DNA of 64,000 nt from Hemibagrus wyckioides. Taxonomy: Eukaryota > Chordata > Actinopteri > Siluriformes > Bagridae. The stretch covers positions 954,073-1,018,072 of the forward strand of contig NC_080715.1 of the NCBI RefSeq assembly GCF_019097595.1, given 5' to 3'. Below, piece after piece: positions 1-11,879 of the stretch. A program made the translations under genes and the position numbers. The notes under the pieces are model-generated. The model was not told the origin of the DNA. It did no database searches and saw nothing but the letters and a program-made list of their open reading frames with translations. Positions within the stretch are counted from its first letter, which is position 1. Each line of letters opens with the position of its first letter.

Positions 1-596
1 AGCTGATCATCATCTACTTTCAGTGTAATAAATTATTGAAGCTCCATTTAGACGACTCCATCGTAAATCGCTCCGTTCTCTCTGGGTTATTAATGGAAGG
101 AGCTTTAACATCGTTTCTTTAAACCCAGCGCCGGTTTGATGGCCGTGTTCTCCATTAAAGCTCAAACACATTAGAGACTCCGTCTGCTCGTAAGTCCGGC
201 TCAGAACCCAAATGAAATCGGATGGGATTTGACCCTCAGCTCCCCGGACACCGTCTCTCTCCGATTCATTTTAATTCTCTTCTATAAGGAGAAGATTGAT
301 ATGAATTTTTTTAATCGCTCCTGTGGGAAAATTTTGATTTTGGTTTCGAAGTTCTGAGTGAATAAAAATGATTTTGAAATGTATGATACAACGATGCCTT
401 TATTATTTAATTGTTTATTTACTTACTTGTTTAAGATTATAATTTTTGATCTTATATCTTATTTTTTTTTGTATTATTTCAGTTCCTCAGGAGGTGTTTT
501 CTCCTCTTCCACTTGACTTCATTAGCATTTCCATGTGAATAAGCACTGAACCTCCAGCAGGCTTTAAGTGGATCATCTCATTTAGCTTTTTTTTAG

Positions 597-905
597 GGCA
601 TTTTGTCTGAATGAGCCTCAGCAAAGTGTACACTTGTCTTAGCCACTTGCTCCCTAAAGCATTCTTTCTCTGGATCAATGCTCATAATCAGGAGTCATTA
701 GGCTCACACTGACCTAACGGGACCAGAACGCGCCACCGAACCCGGGTCTGGGGACATAATGGCATTTTATTTTGGGAGTTTTTTTCCGAATAGCCTGTAG
801 CAGAGTGCACTTCACATGGCCACTTGCTCCCTACTTCACTTATCCACCTAATTAATGAAGATTTATTAGCATGCTAATGGGACTAAAAGCCCCACCAGTG
901 AGGCA
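597..905. repeat. Imperfect direct duplication of about 130-190 bp
   Basis: Two blocks, about 597-725 and 780-905, share an order of short matches: a gaat-agcct start, an agtg-acact core, then 'ccacttgctccct', then an 'acgggacca' or 'tgggacta' stretch ending in ccacc. Divergence is high, so this is an old local duplication or two diverged copies of an unnamed dispersed repeat. No coding potential is apparent. Confidence 0.35.
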
Positions 906-1184
906 GTTTGACCAAACAAGCCCCAGTCACATCCACTTAACTCAAATCCACACAATTACTAGTCTGGATGAAATGGCGTAAGTAATGGCACCCTGAGAAG
1001 TTCCCTTATTTCCTTGAATGTTTTTGAACACGTTTTTCATTGCAGCAAGTTTTTAGATGAAGCAGTGATATTCTTGTACATGACTCTAAATATTAGTTTG
1101 AGCGTTAGCATGTTTACTGTGAGGGAAAACAACACTTCCTGCTCATCCACCTGTCCCTTTTTCCCATAACATCTGTTTCCCAAT

Positions 1185-1191
1185 CTCTCTC

Positions 1192-1232
<41 letters not shown>
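1185..1232. repeat. CT/CTGT microsatellite
   Basis: A CT tract changes into CTGT repeats and back to CT, giving a compound simple repeat of about 48 bp. Confidence 0.9.
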
Positions 1233-1901
1233 TATTTTGACTGTGCACATAAACTATAACCTGATAATGTGACATCACGTGCCCTGCCCACTTTCTCTCT
1301 CACCTCTACCTCCGTCATTCATCTGTAACCTCCTGAACCCAGTCTCCTGTCTGTCAGGAGAGGTTGCCAGGTATTTCAGGTTGCCAGGTATTTCAATCCC
1401 ACATCAACATGAACTAAAGATGATTATTTTTGCTGCTGTTTCAATTTGTTTGGTGAAATTTTGAAAGTAGCCGAAAAACTGCAAACCATGTCCTTATTTT
1501 ACTCAGCCCTGCATTTCCACATGACCCAGCTTCACTACCTGTACAAACTGTGCAGATTTCAGAAACATTTCTTTTCCCGAATTTTATCTTTATGTTAATC
1601 TGTCACGTCCGTTTTTCTGTTTCTGTTATCCTGTGGAATTATTGTCATTTTGTCATTATTAATGTCATTTTTGTCCCTGTAGGTTCAGGAAAACAACTAT
1701 AATAAATTATTATATAAATGATTTATAAACAGAATTAATATAAATCCATTCCGTTTCCTCTTCCTGAAATCTGCATTTCTGTCTTATCTGAACTGAAGCT
1801 CTGAAATAGAAAAGAACTGATGAGGAAGGAGGCTTTCAGCGTTAAGACACTGCAGTCCCCTCACTATCTCTGTTTAACACACGGCCGTATTTAATATCTC
1901 C

Positions 1902-1923
1902 AACACACACACACACACACACT
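1902..1923. repeat. CA dinucleotide microsatellite
   Basis: About ten uninterrupted CA units in otherwise unique sequence. Confidence 0.9.
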
Positions 1924-3150
1924 GCAGGAATCACAGAAAGACAGATAAAACACATAAAGGATAGATAAACAAAATATTTTCTAGGCTTTTTTCTAATACA
2001 TTTTTAAGGTTTAAAAAAGGTTAAAAAAAAATCCCACAGGAAGCAGAAGTCATAAAAGTGAAGGATTAAAAAACTCTAAAACTTTAATTCTCAACTCTAA
2101 CTTTTAATACCAGAAGACATTTATGTTGTAAAAGAGTTTTATATTTAATGTGTAGTTCACATGTCTCAGTATTTAGTAGCTGCTCCGTATCGACTGAGTT
2201 TCTTTTTCTCTATTTCTAAGCTCCTGTTGGCTAAAATAAATAAATAAATTAAGTAATTAATTAATAAATCTGTGCCATCAGGCTGTAAAAGAGTAAATCT
2301 GTATATCATGTTAGAGTATTTAAGGACTTTGAGGTCCATCAGCATCACCCTCCTTACAGCTAAGTGAGCTTCTTCCTTGGGTGAGATGTCTACAGCATGG
2401 ACGTCTCCTGGAGGTTTTTCTTCTGTCTTCAGCTCCAGCCTCCATGGCGCTCAGGTGTTGCTGGACTACTCAGGTGGGATTTGATCAACCTGCAGCTCTG
2501 AATACTCTTCTTTACACAGCTCTGTATATGCAGCAGTTTATTCTGGATTTTATATACATATATCATTTTATATATAAAAGTAAACTGGAATAAGAACAGG
2601 GGGAAATCAGGAGCATGCAGGATCGGTGTGGATCAGAAGAGCTTCAGCAGTGGGAGGGATTAGTCCCAGGGTCTTTACAGATGGTCAGATTTCTTTCAAA
2701 TGTTTTCTGAACACGAGTCCTGGTCGTTATTTCCTGCTGTATGTAGTGCAGTTAGCGTAACATCACATTTACAGCAGTTAGCTAGAGAGCAGGGAGCCAT
2801 TTAGGATCAAGACGGTCATTAAACACCGGGACAGAACGGGTTCTGGGGAGATCAGTGAGAATGTTCTGGAAAAATACCATCTCTTATGGTGTATTAGATC
2901 AGGGCTTAGTGATTTGTGTTGATGTTAGCGCGCTCGAGGATGGAGGAAGGCTCAGGATAATGATGCTGCATTTATATCCATCAAAAGACAAATCAACACC
3001 CATGCTGAGGAAGTTGTGAGATAATCAGATATTAGATTATTAATATGAGAACCTTGTGATGTCAGAATTATACGTAAGTTCAGTAGAAATTTCTTTATTT
3101 TTTTAAATCATGCACACAACATTCTATATCAATATCTTATTTATGTATAC

Positions 3151-3835
3151 ACTGTTCAGCCATAACATTATGACCACCTGCCTAATATTGTGTTGACCAA
3201 TCCAGGCATGGACTCCACTAGATCCCTGAAGGTGTGTTGTAGGATCTGGCACCAAGATGTTAGCAGCAGATCCTTTAAGTCCTGTAAGTTGTGAGGTGGG
3301 GGCTCCGTGGATCACACTTGTTTGTCCTGCACAGACAGATGTGTAGATGGTCTGGAACAATGCTTAGGTAGGTGGTATGTGTCAAAGTAACACCCACATG
3401 GATGCAGGACCCAAGGTTTCCCAGCAGAACATTGACCAAAGCAGGACACTGCCTCCGCCGACTCGCCTTCTTCCCATAGTGCATCCTGGTGCCATGTGTT
3501 CCTCAGGTAAGAGACGCACACGCACCCGACCATCCACGTGATGTAAAAGAAAATGTGATTCATCAGACCAGGTTACCTTCTTCCATTGCTCCATGGTCCA
3601 GTTCTGATGCTCACATGTCCATTGTTGGCACTTTCACTGGTGCACAGGGATCAGCATGGTCACCCTGACTGGTCAGTGGCTATGCAGCCCCATACACAAC
3701 ACACTGTCCTGCACTGTGTATTCTGACCCCTTTCTATCAGAACCAGCATTAACTTCTTGAGCACTTCGAGCAACATTAGCTGGTCTGTTGGATCACCTGT
3801 CAGTGCTCACAATGTTGTGTCTGATTGGTTTATGT
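3151..3835 (-). mobile_element. Tc1-type DNA transposon, internally deleted (copy 1 of family I)
   Basis: A non-autonomous remnant of a Tc1/mariner transposon. The left end reads into 'cataacattatgaccacct' and the right end carries a diverged inverted copy of it. On the minus strand at about 3,382-3,594 a transposase piece is readable with WSDES, followed by HHVDGRVRVR and then MFCWETLGP. These fit the first catalytic aspartate region of Tc1 transposases. The N-terminal helix-turn-helix, the second half of the catalytic domain and part of the left flank are missing. Two more copies of this family lie at 33.5 kb and 57.4 kb, each with a different deletion. The copy cannot encode an active enzyme. 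Confidence 0.85.
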
Positions 3836-4177
3836 ATTAATTGTAACTCTGGTAATTTGTTCTTATTTGTATGTAAGTGACTGCAGTGTTTTTGGAACAG
3901 TGTGTGAAATGAATAAGGAAGTGAGTGATGAAGCTGCATGCTGGTCTGTGAACTGCACCCTGCGTCTTAGCAAACCTATAATCCCTCCCAGATATGACCT
4001 CACTGAACCACGCCCACTGTTCACTAATAAACTGATGTTCATTCACAGAAGATTAGGTTCATATCCATTAATCTGAAACCCCTGTGTGGGAAATAACGAC
4101 TCTCTGGCCCTTATAGTGCAGCGATAATCGTTCCTTACAAAATATAAAGCATTTCCTCTTCATAAAGCAGTGAAAGT

Positions 4178-4216
<39 letters not shown>

Positions 4217-4567
4217 TCTGTGTGTGTGTGTGTGTGTGATTTGTGGATGACTGAATCACAGGTGGCACTTCATTTGAAGAGCTTCTGAATGCCTGACTGG
4301 CATTGTGTGTGTGTGTGTGTGTTAGACCTCTTGGCCTCATTTCCGTATTTGATGTGCTGGAAAATGAGTGTGTCGCTGCACCTGGACACACACACACACA
4401 CACACCAGTGAGATGCAGTTATCCCATCACACTGCAGTTCCTCCACGTCTCAGGCTCTCTGTGAGACTCTCTGAGAAACAGAGGGTTTTTTTTCGGAGAA
4501 CTCAACTGTTCTGTAGCTCTGATCACATTATTATACTCCATCTGAAAGTGAAGCTCCTTTAAAAATC
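3836..4567. other. Intergenic sequence with clustered CT, GT and CA tracts
   Basis: No gene is recognised. Simple tracts occur at about 4,180-4,238 (CT then GT), 4,305-4,322 (GT) and 4,387-4,405 (CA). The open frames here mostly translate these tracts. Confidence 0.6.
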
Positions 4568-4707
4568 ATGAAGTATACACAGAGCACCGTGAAGAAAACC
4601 AACACCAAATCTAAATACACTGGATCATCTCAATATATGCCATATACACATACATCCCTTCACGTTCATGTCTGCATTTATGTGTATATATGTGTGTATA
4701 CCACTTT

Positions 4708-4749
<42 letters not shown>

Positions 4750-5025
4750 GCACCTACATTTTCATATTCTTACACCTATTTTCATATTTTATTTTATTTT
4801 TATTTATCTATATTATATTTTATTTTACTTTATTTTCTATTTTTATACTTTTAAGATACTCTAGTTTTATTTTTATCTTTATTTTTTATGGATCTCTTTA
4901 TAGATTTATAAAAAATACTTTTTATAAATGTTTACATGCCGGACAGTCGTGAAAAAACATTTCACTGCATGTCGTACTGTGTATGTAAATGTGACAAATA
5001 AAATTGCATTTGAATTTGAATAAAT
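4568..5025 (+). mobile_element. 3' tail of a Rex1-like non-LTR retrotransposon
   Basis: An AT-rich stretch with a TA array at about 4,711-4,746 ends with 'catttcactgcatgtcgt', then 'gtgacaaataaaattgcatt' and a short TTTGAA repeat. The same terminal signature appears in inverted orientation at 58,264-58,330, at the 3' end of the Rex1-like copy E. This is therefore a severely 5'-truncated insertion carrying only 3' UTR. No reverse transcriptase sequence remains. Confidence 0.65.
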
Positions 5026-5823
5026 CTGATCACAGTGTAATATCGAGGAGGCTCAGCTACACAGAAACTGGCTGGAATGTTCCTCCAGGATTCTTAGGAA
5101 GCTGCTTCATTGTCAGATTAACAAATCATGCTTATTGTATTAGCTTCAATCTCATCTGAGGCACAGACGTTCTCTAAACTTTTCTTCCATGAGAAATAAC
5201 TGCAGGTTAGAACTACATTGTTCAGTAAGAAACTGAGGAACTGTAGAAACGTTGGACCATGAAGAAGGATCAAGACCAGAGCTTGTACTTTTCCTGCATG
5301 GTCTCTGATTTATGTAGAAGTGAGAACATTCTGGAAGAATAACTGTGAGTAATGAAATGTGAGATTCTACACTGTAGTTTGATGATATTGTTATTCATGC
5401 CGAACACACGAGCGTGAACTCTATCTGTTATGAAGCAGTTAAGAGGCATTACGCTTTCAGACCACTCACTTTCAATGGTTTCTCTCCTGGTGAAGAACCT
5501 CCAGCCTGAAGATCTGAGCAAATGAATAAAAACACTTCACTGCCCCGTCGTCACTAACAGCTCTAGCCATTCATCTGTCCATTTCATTAAGTGCTCTGAG
5601 TGAACACAGCCTCTGAATCATCAGCGTCCTCTTATCTTCTGATCTCCGGTTCCTTCTCCTGTTCTATCTTCTCTTTTCTTCTTTTCATTTTCTGAAGCTA
5701 ATGGCAGCAGAAAGCTTTCCTTTGTCAACCTACAGAACATCGGCTAGCTTAGACCTGCTCACTTCTCCACTGTGGAGACAGCACCGATGTCTCCAGGCTC
5801 TGGTGTGGTGTTTCCATCACTAG
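5026..5823. other. Unique sequence, no gene recognised
   Basis: Left flank of the large satellite. No element, exon or RNA gene is recognised. Confidence 0.55.
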
Positions 5824-8800
5824 GTGGCACTCACTCATGCACTCATCACTCAATCACTCATCACTCACTCATCACTCACTCACTCACGCACTCATCACTC
5901 AATCACTCACTCACTCACTCACTCACTCAATCACTCACTCACTCACTCACGCACTCATCACTCAATCACTCACTCACTCACTCACTCATGCACTCATCAC
6001 TCAATCACTCACTCACTCACTCACTCACTCATCACTCACTCACTCACTCACTCATCACTCACTCACTCACTCATCACTCACTCATCACTCACTCATCACT
6101 CACTCACTCATCACTCACTCATCACTCACTCACTCACTCACTCACTCATCACTCACTCACTCACTCACTCACTCACTCACTCACGCACTCATCACTCAAT
6201 CACTCACTCACTCACTCACTCACTCACTCACTCACTCACTCACTCACTCATCACTCACTCATCACTCACTCACTCACTCACTCATCACTCACTCATCACT
6301 CACTCACTCATGCACTCATCACTCAATCACTCATCACTCACTCACTCATCACTCACTCACTCATCACGCACTCATCACTCATCACTCACTCATCACTCAC
6401 TCATCACTCATCACTCACTCACTCATCACTCAATCACTCACTCATCACTCAATCACTCATCACTCACTCATCACTCACTCACTCACTCACTCATCACTCA
6501 CTCACTCACTCACTCACTCACTCACTCACTCACGCACTCATCACTCACTCACTCACTCACTCACTCACTCATCACTCACTCATCACTCACTCATCACTCA
6601 CTCACTCACTCATCACTCACTCATCACTCACTCACTCATGCACTCATCACTCAATCACTCATCACTCACTCACTCACTCACTTATCACTCACTCACTCAT
6701 CACGCACTCATCACTCACTCATCACTCACTCATCACTCATCACTCACTCACTCATGCACTCATCACTCAATCACTCACTCAATCACTCACTCACTCACTC
6801 ATCACTCACTCATCACTCACTCATCACTCATCACGCACTCATCACTCATCACTCAATCACTCACTCACTCACTCACACACTCATCACTCACTCACTCACT
6901 CATGCACTCATCACTCAATCACTCACTCAATCACTCACTCACTCACTCACTCACGCACTCATCACTCAATCACTCACTCACTCACTCACTCACTCACTCA
7001 CTCACGCACTCATCACTCAATCACTCACTCACTCACTCACTCACTCACTCACTCATCACTCACTCATCACGCACTCATCACTCATCACTCACTCACTCAT
7101 CACTCACTCATCACTCACTCACTCACTCATGCACTCATCACTCAATCACTCACTCACTCACTCACTCATCACTCACTCACTCATCACTCACTCATCACTC
7201 ATCACTCACTCACTCACTCATCACTCACTCATCACTCACTCACTCACTCATGCACTCATCACTCAATCACTCATCACTCACTCACTCACTCACTCATCAC
7301 TCACTCACTCATCACTCATCACGCACTCATCACTCAATCACTCACTCATCACTCAATCACCCACTCACTCACTCACTCATCACTCATCACTCACTCACTC
7401 ATCACTCACTCATCACTCACTCATCACTCACTCATCACTCACTCATGCACTCATCACTCAATCACTCATCACTCATCACTCACTCACTCACTCATCACTC
7501 ACTCACTCATCACGCACTCATCACTCACTCATCACTCACTCATCACTCATCACTCACTCACTCACTCACTCACTCATGCACTCATCACTCACTCAATCAC
7601 TCACTCATCACTCAATCACTCACTCACTCACTCATCACTCATCACTCAATCACTCATCACTCACTCACTCATCACTCACTCAATCACTCACTCACTCACT
7701 CACTCACTCATCACACACTCACTCATCACTCACTCACACACTCACTCATCACTCACTCACTCATCACTCACTCACTCACTCATCACTCACTCACTCATCA
7801 CTCATCACGCACTCATCACTCACTCACTCACTCACTCACTCATCACTCACTCATCACTCACTCACTCACTCATGCACTCATCACTCAATCACTCACTCAC
7901 TCACTCATCACTCACTCACTCATCACTCATCACTCACTCACTCACTCACTCATGCACTCATCACTCAATCACTCACTCAATCACTCACTCACTCACTCAC
8001 TCATCACTCACTCACTCATCACTCATCACGCACTCATCACTCACTCACTCACTCATCACTCACTCATCACTCACTCACTCACTCACTCACTCATGCACTC
8101 ATCACTCAATCACTCACTCAATCACTCACGCACTCATCACTCACTCACGCACTCATCACTCAATCACTCATCACTCACTCACCACTCACTAAATCACTCA
8201 CTCACTCATCACTCACTCACTCATCACACACTCACTCACTCATCACACACTCACTCATCACTCACTCACGCACTCATCACTCAATCACTCATCACTCACT
8301 CACCACTCACTAAATCACTCACTCACTCATCACTCACTCACTCATCACACACTCACTCACTTATCACTCAATCACTCACTCACTCACTCACTCACTCATC
8401 ACTCATCACTCAATCACTCATCACTCACTCACTCATCACTCACTCAATCACTCACTCACTCACTCACTCATCACTCACTCACTCACTCACTCACTCATCA
8501 CTCATCACTCACTCACTCATCACTCACTCATCACACAGTCACTCACTCACTCACTCACTCATCACACACTCACTCATCACTCACTCACACACTCACTCAT
8601 CACTCACTCACTCATCACTCACACACTCACTCATCACTCACTCACTCATCACTCACTCACTCACTCATCACTCACTCACTCATCACTCATCACGCACTCA
8701 TCACTCACTCACTCACTCACTCATCACTCACTCATCACTCACTCATCACTCACTCACTCATCACTCATCACTCACTCACTCACTCACTCATGCACTCATC

Positions 8801-11256
8801 ACTCAATCACTCACTCACTCACTCACTCACTCACTCACTCACTCACGCACTCATCACTCAATCACTCATCACTCACTCACCACTCACTAAATCACTCACT
8901 CACTCATCACTCACTCACTCATCACTCAATCACTCATCACTCACTCACCACTCACTAAATCACTCACTCACTCATCACTCACTCACTCATCACACACTCA
9001 CTCACTCATCACTCAATCACTCACTCACTCACTCACTCACTCATCACTCAATCACTCATCACTCACTCACTCATCACTCACTCAATCACTCACTCACTCA
9101 CTCACTCACTCATCACTCACTCACTCATCACTCACTCACTCATCACACACTCATCACACACTCACTCATCACTCACTCACTCACTCACTCACTCATCACT
9201 CACTCACACACTCACTCATCACTCACTCACTCATCACTCACTCACTCACTCATCACTCACTCACTCATCACTCATCACGCACTCATCACTCACTCACTCA
9301 CTCACTCATCACTCACTCACTCACTCATGCACTCATCACTCAATCACTCACTCACTCATCACTCACTCACTCATCACTCACTCACTCACTCACTCATGCA
9401 CTCATCACTCAATCACTCACTCAATCACTCACTCACTCACTCACTCACTCATCACTCACTCACTCATCACTCATCACGCACTCATCACTCATCACTCACT
9501 CATCACTCACTCATCACTCACTCACTCACTCACTCATGCACTCATCACTCAATCACTCACTCACTCACTCACTCACGCACTCATCACTCACTCACGCACT
9601 CATCACTCAGTCACTCATCACTCACTCACCACTCACTAAATCACTCACTCATCACTCACTCACTCATCACACACTCACTCACTCATCACACACTCACTCA
9701 TCACTCACTCACCACTCACTAAATCACTCACTCACTCATCACTCACTCACACACTCACTCATCACTCACTCACTCACTCATCACACACTCACTCACTCAC
9801 TCATCACTCACTCACTCACTCATCACACACTCACTCACTCATCACACACTCACTCACTCACTCATCACACACTCACTCACTCACTCACTCACTCATCACA
9901 CACTCACTCACTCACTCACTCACTCACCACACACTCACTCACGCACTCATCACTCACTCACTCACTCATCACACACTCACTCACTCACTCACTCACTCAC
10001 CACACACTCACACACTCACTCATCACTCACTCACTCACTCATCACACACTCACTCACTCACTCACTCATCACACACTCACTCACTCACTCACCACACACT
10101 CACTCACTCACGCACTCATCACACACTCACTCACGCACTCATCACTCACTCACTCATCACACACTCACTCATCACTCACTCACACACTCACTCATCACAC
10201 ACTCACTCACTCACTCATCACACACTCACTCACTCACTCACTCACTCATCACTCACTCACGCACTCATCACTCAATCACTCATCACTCACTCATCACTCA
10301 CTCACTCATCACTCACTCAATCACTCACTCACTCACTCACTCATCACACACTCACTCACTCACTCATCACACACTCACTCACTCATCACACACTCACACA
10401 CTCACTCACTCGCTCATCAGACACTCACTCACTCACTCACTCATCACACACTCACTCACTCACTCACTCACTCATCACACACTCACTCACTCATCACACA
10501 CTAACTCACTCACTCACTCGCTCATCACACACTCACTCACTCACTCATCACTCACTCACTCATCACACACTCACTCACTCATCACACACTAACTCACTCA
10601 CTCACTCATCACACACTAACTCACTCAATCACTCACTCATCACTCACTCACTCATGACACACTCACTCACTCATCACACACTAACTCACTCACTCACTCA
10701 CTCACTCACTCACTCATCACACACTCACTCACTCATCACACACTCACACACTCACTCACTCGCTCATCACACACTCACTCACTCATCACACACTCACACA
10801 CTCACTCACTCGCTCATCACACACTCACTCACTCACTCATCACTCACTCACTCATCACACACTCACTCACTCATCACACACTCACTCACTCGCTCATCAC
10901 ACACTCACTCACTCACTCATCACACACTCACTCACTCATCACACACTCACTCACTCATCACACACTCACACACTCACTCACTCGCTCATCACACACTCAC
11001 TCACTCACTCATCACACACTCACTCACTCACTCACTCACTCATCACACACTCACTCACTCACTCATCACACACTCACTCACTCATCACACACTCACTCAC
11101 TCATCACACACTCACTCACTCATGACACACTCACTCACTCATCACACACTCACTCACTCACTCATCACACACTCACTCACTCATCACACACTCACTCACT
11201 CATCACACACTCACTCACTCATCACACACTCACTCACTCACTCACTCACTCACCAC
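5824..11256. repeat. 5.4-kb CACT/CATCACT satellite array
   Basis: The block is built almost wholly of the tetramer CACT and the heptamer CATCACT, with variants CATGCACT, CACGCACT, CAATCACT and CATCACACACT. Higher-order blocks recur, such as 'catgcactcatcactcaatc' many times between 5,830 and 9,550. A block containing 'caccactcactaaatcact' recurs at about 8,178, 8,298, 8,878, 8,944, 9,637 and 9,709. The right third is enriched in 'catcacacactcact' and CTCGCTCATCACAC variants. Because CACT has no stop codon in the three forward frames, all of them stay open for up to 1,017 codons and translate as T-H-S-L repeats. These are not genes. The array resumes at 15,445 beyond an inserted LINE. Confidence 0.97.
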
Positions 11257-11520
11257 TCAAAGTCAAAGTCAAGTCAAAGAAGCTTTATTGTCACTTCAAC
11301 CATATATATCAGATGCAGTACACAGTGAAGTGAAACAACGTTCCTCCTGGACCAGAGGTGCTACACAGAACACAGACAAAGTACAGAGACGCAGACAAAC
11401 ATAGAGCTATAACATAGAGATAAAACTAAACTATAATTTAAAAATTAAAATTAAACTAAAAAAATTAAACTATACTTAAGGTGCAGTCTTTAAGAACTAG
11501 ACATACAACAGAAGTGCACA

Positions 11521-11588
11521 GGAAGACAAGACAAGACAAGACAAGACAAGATAAGACAAGACAAGACAAGACAAGACAAGACAAGACA
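11521..11588. repeat. ACAAG pentanucleotide repeat in the LINE 3' UTR
   Basis: About 12 units of ACAAG with one ATAAG variant, lying inside the 3' UTR of Rex1 copy A. Confidence 0.9.
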
Positions 11589-11752
11589 GTGCAGACAAAC
11601 AACATATAGGCCGACTGTGTACAATGAACAAGACAATGTGCAAAGAACAGTGTATTCAGTGACTGCAGATATTAAAGTGACACGTAAACAGGATTAATAT
11701 AAATATATATAAATGTAAAGTGACGTGTGCGTGCAAACAGGACAATTTAGTG

Positions 11753-11791
<39 letters not shown>

Positions 11792-11879
11792 GTCCAGTTC
11801 GGCTCAGTTCTCTGTTGAGATACCTGATTGCCTGAGGGAAGAAACTGTTTAACAGTCTGGTTGTGCGGGTCCGAATGCT

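Larger units (their letters stand above)
1..3150. other. Unique AT-rich sequence, no gene recognised
   Basis: I see no recognisable exon, RNA gene or element. Open frames are short and lack family features. The stretch holds an imperfect internal duplication (about 597-905), a CT/CTGT tract and a short CA tract, listed separately. A 17-bp direct repeat (aggttgccaggtatttc) occurs twice in tandem near 1,363-1,396. Confidence 0.6.

Noticed and set aside
4568..4952. Tyr-Ile-rich and Phe-rich membrane-like frames
   Set aside because: They come from a TA array and T-rich LINE 3' UTR, not a membrane protein.
5824..11256. Centromeric or telomeric satellite
   Set aside because: Short CACT-based units, embedded among ordinary dispersed elements and unlike TTAGGG. 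No evidence of centromere function can be drawn from sequence alone.
5772..11328. Very long open frames (up to 1,017 codons) rich in Thr, His, Ser and Leu
   Set aside because: They are translations of the CACT satellite, open in all three forward frames at once, with no unique sequence.
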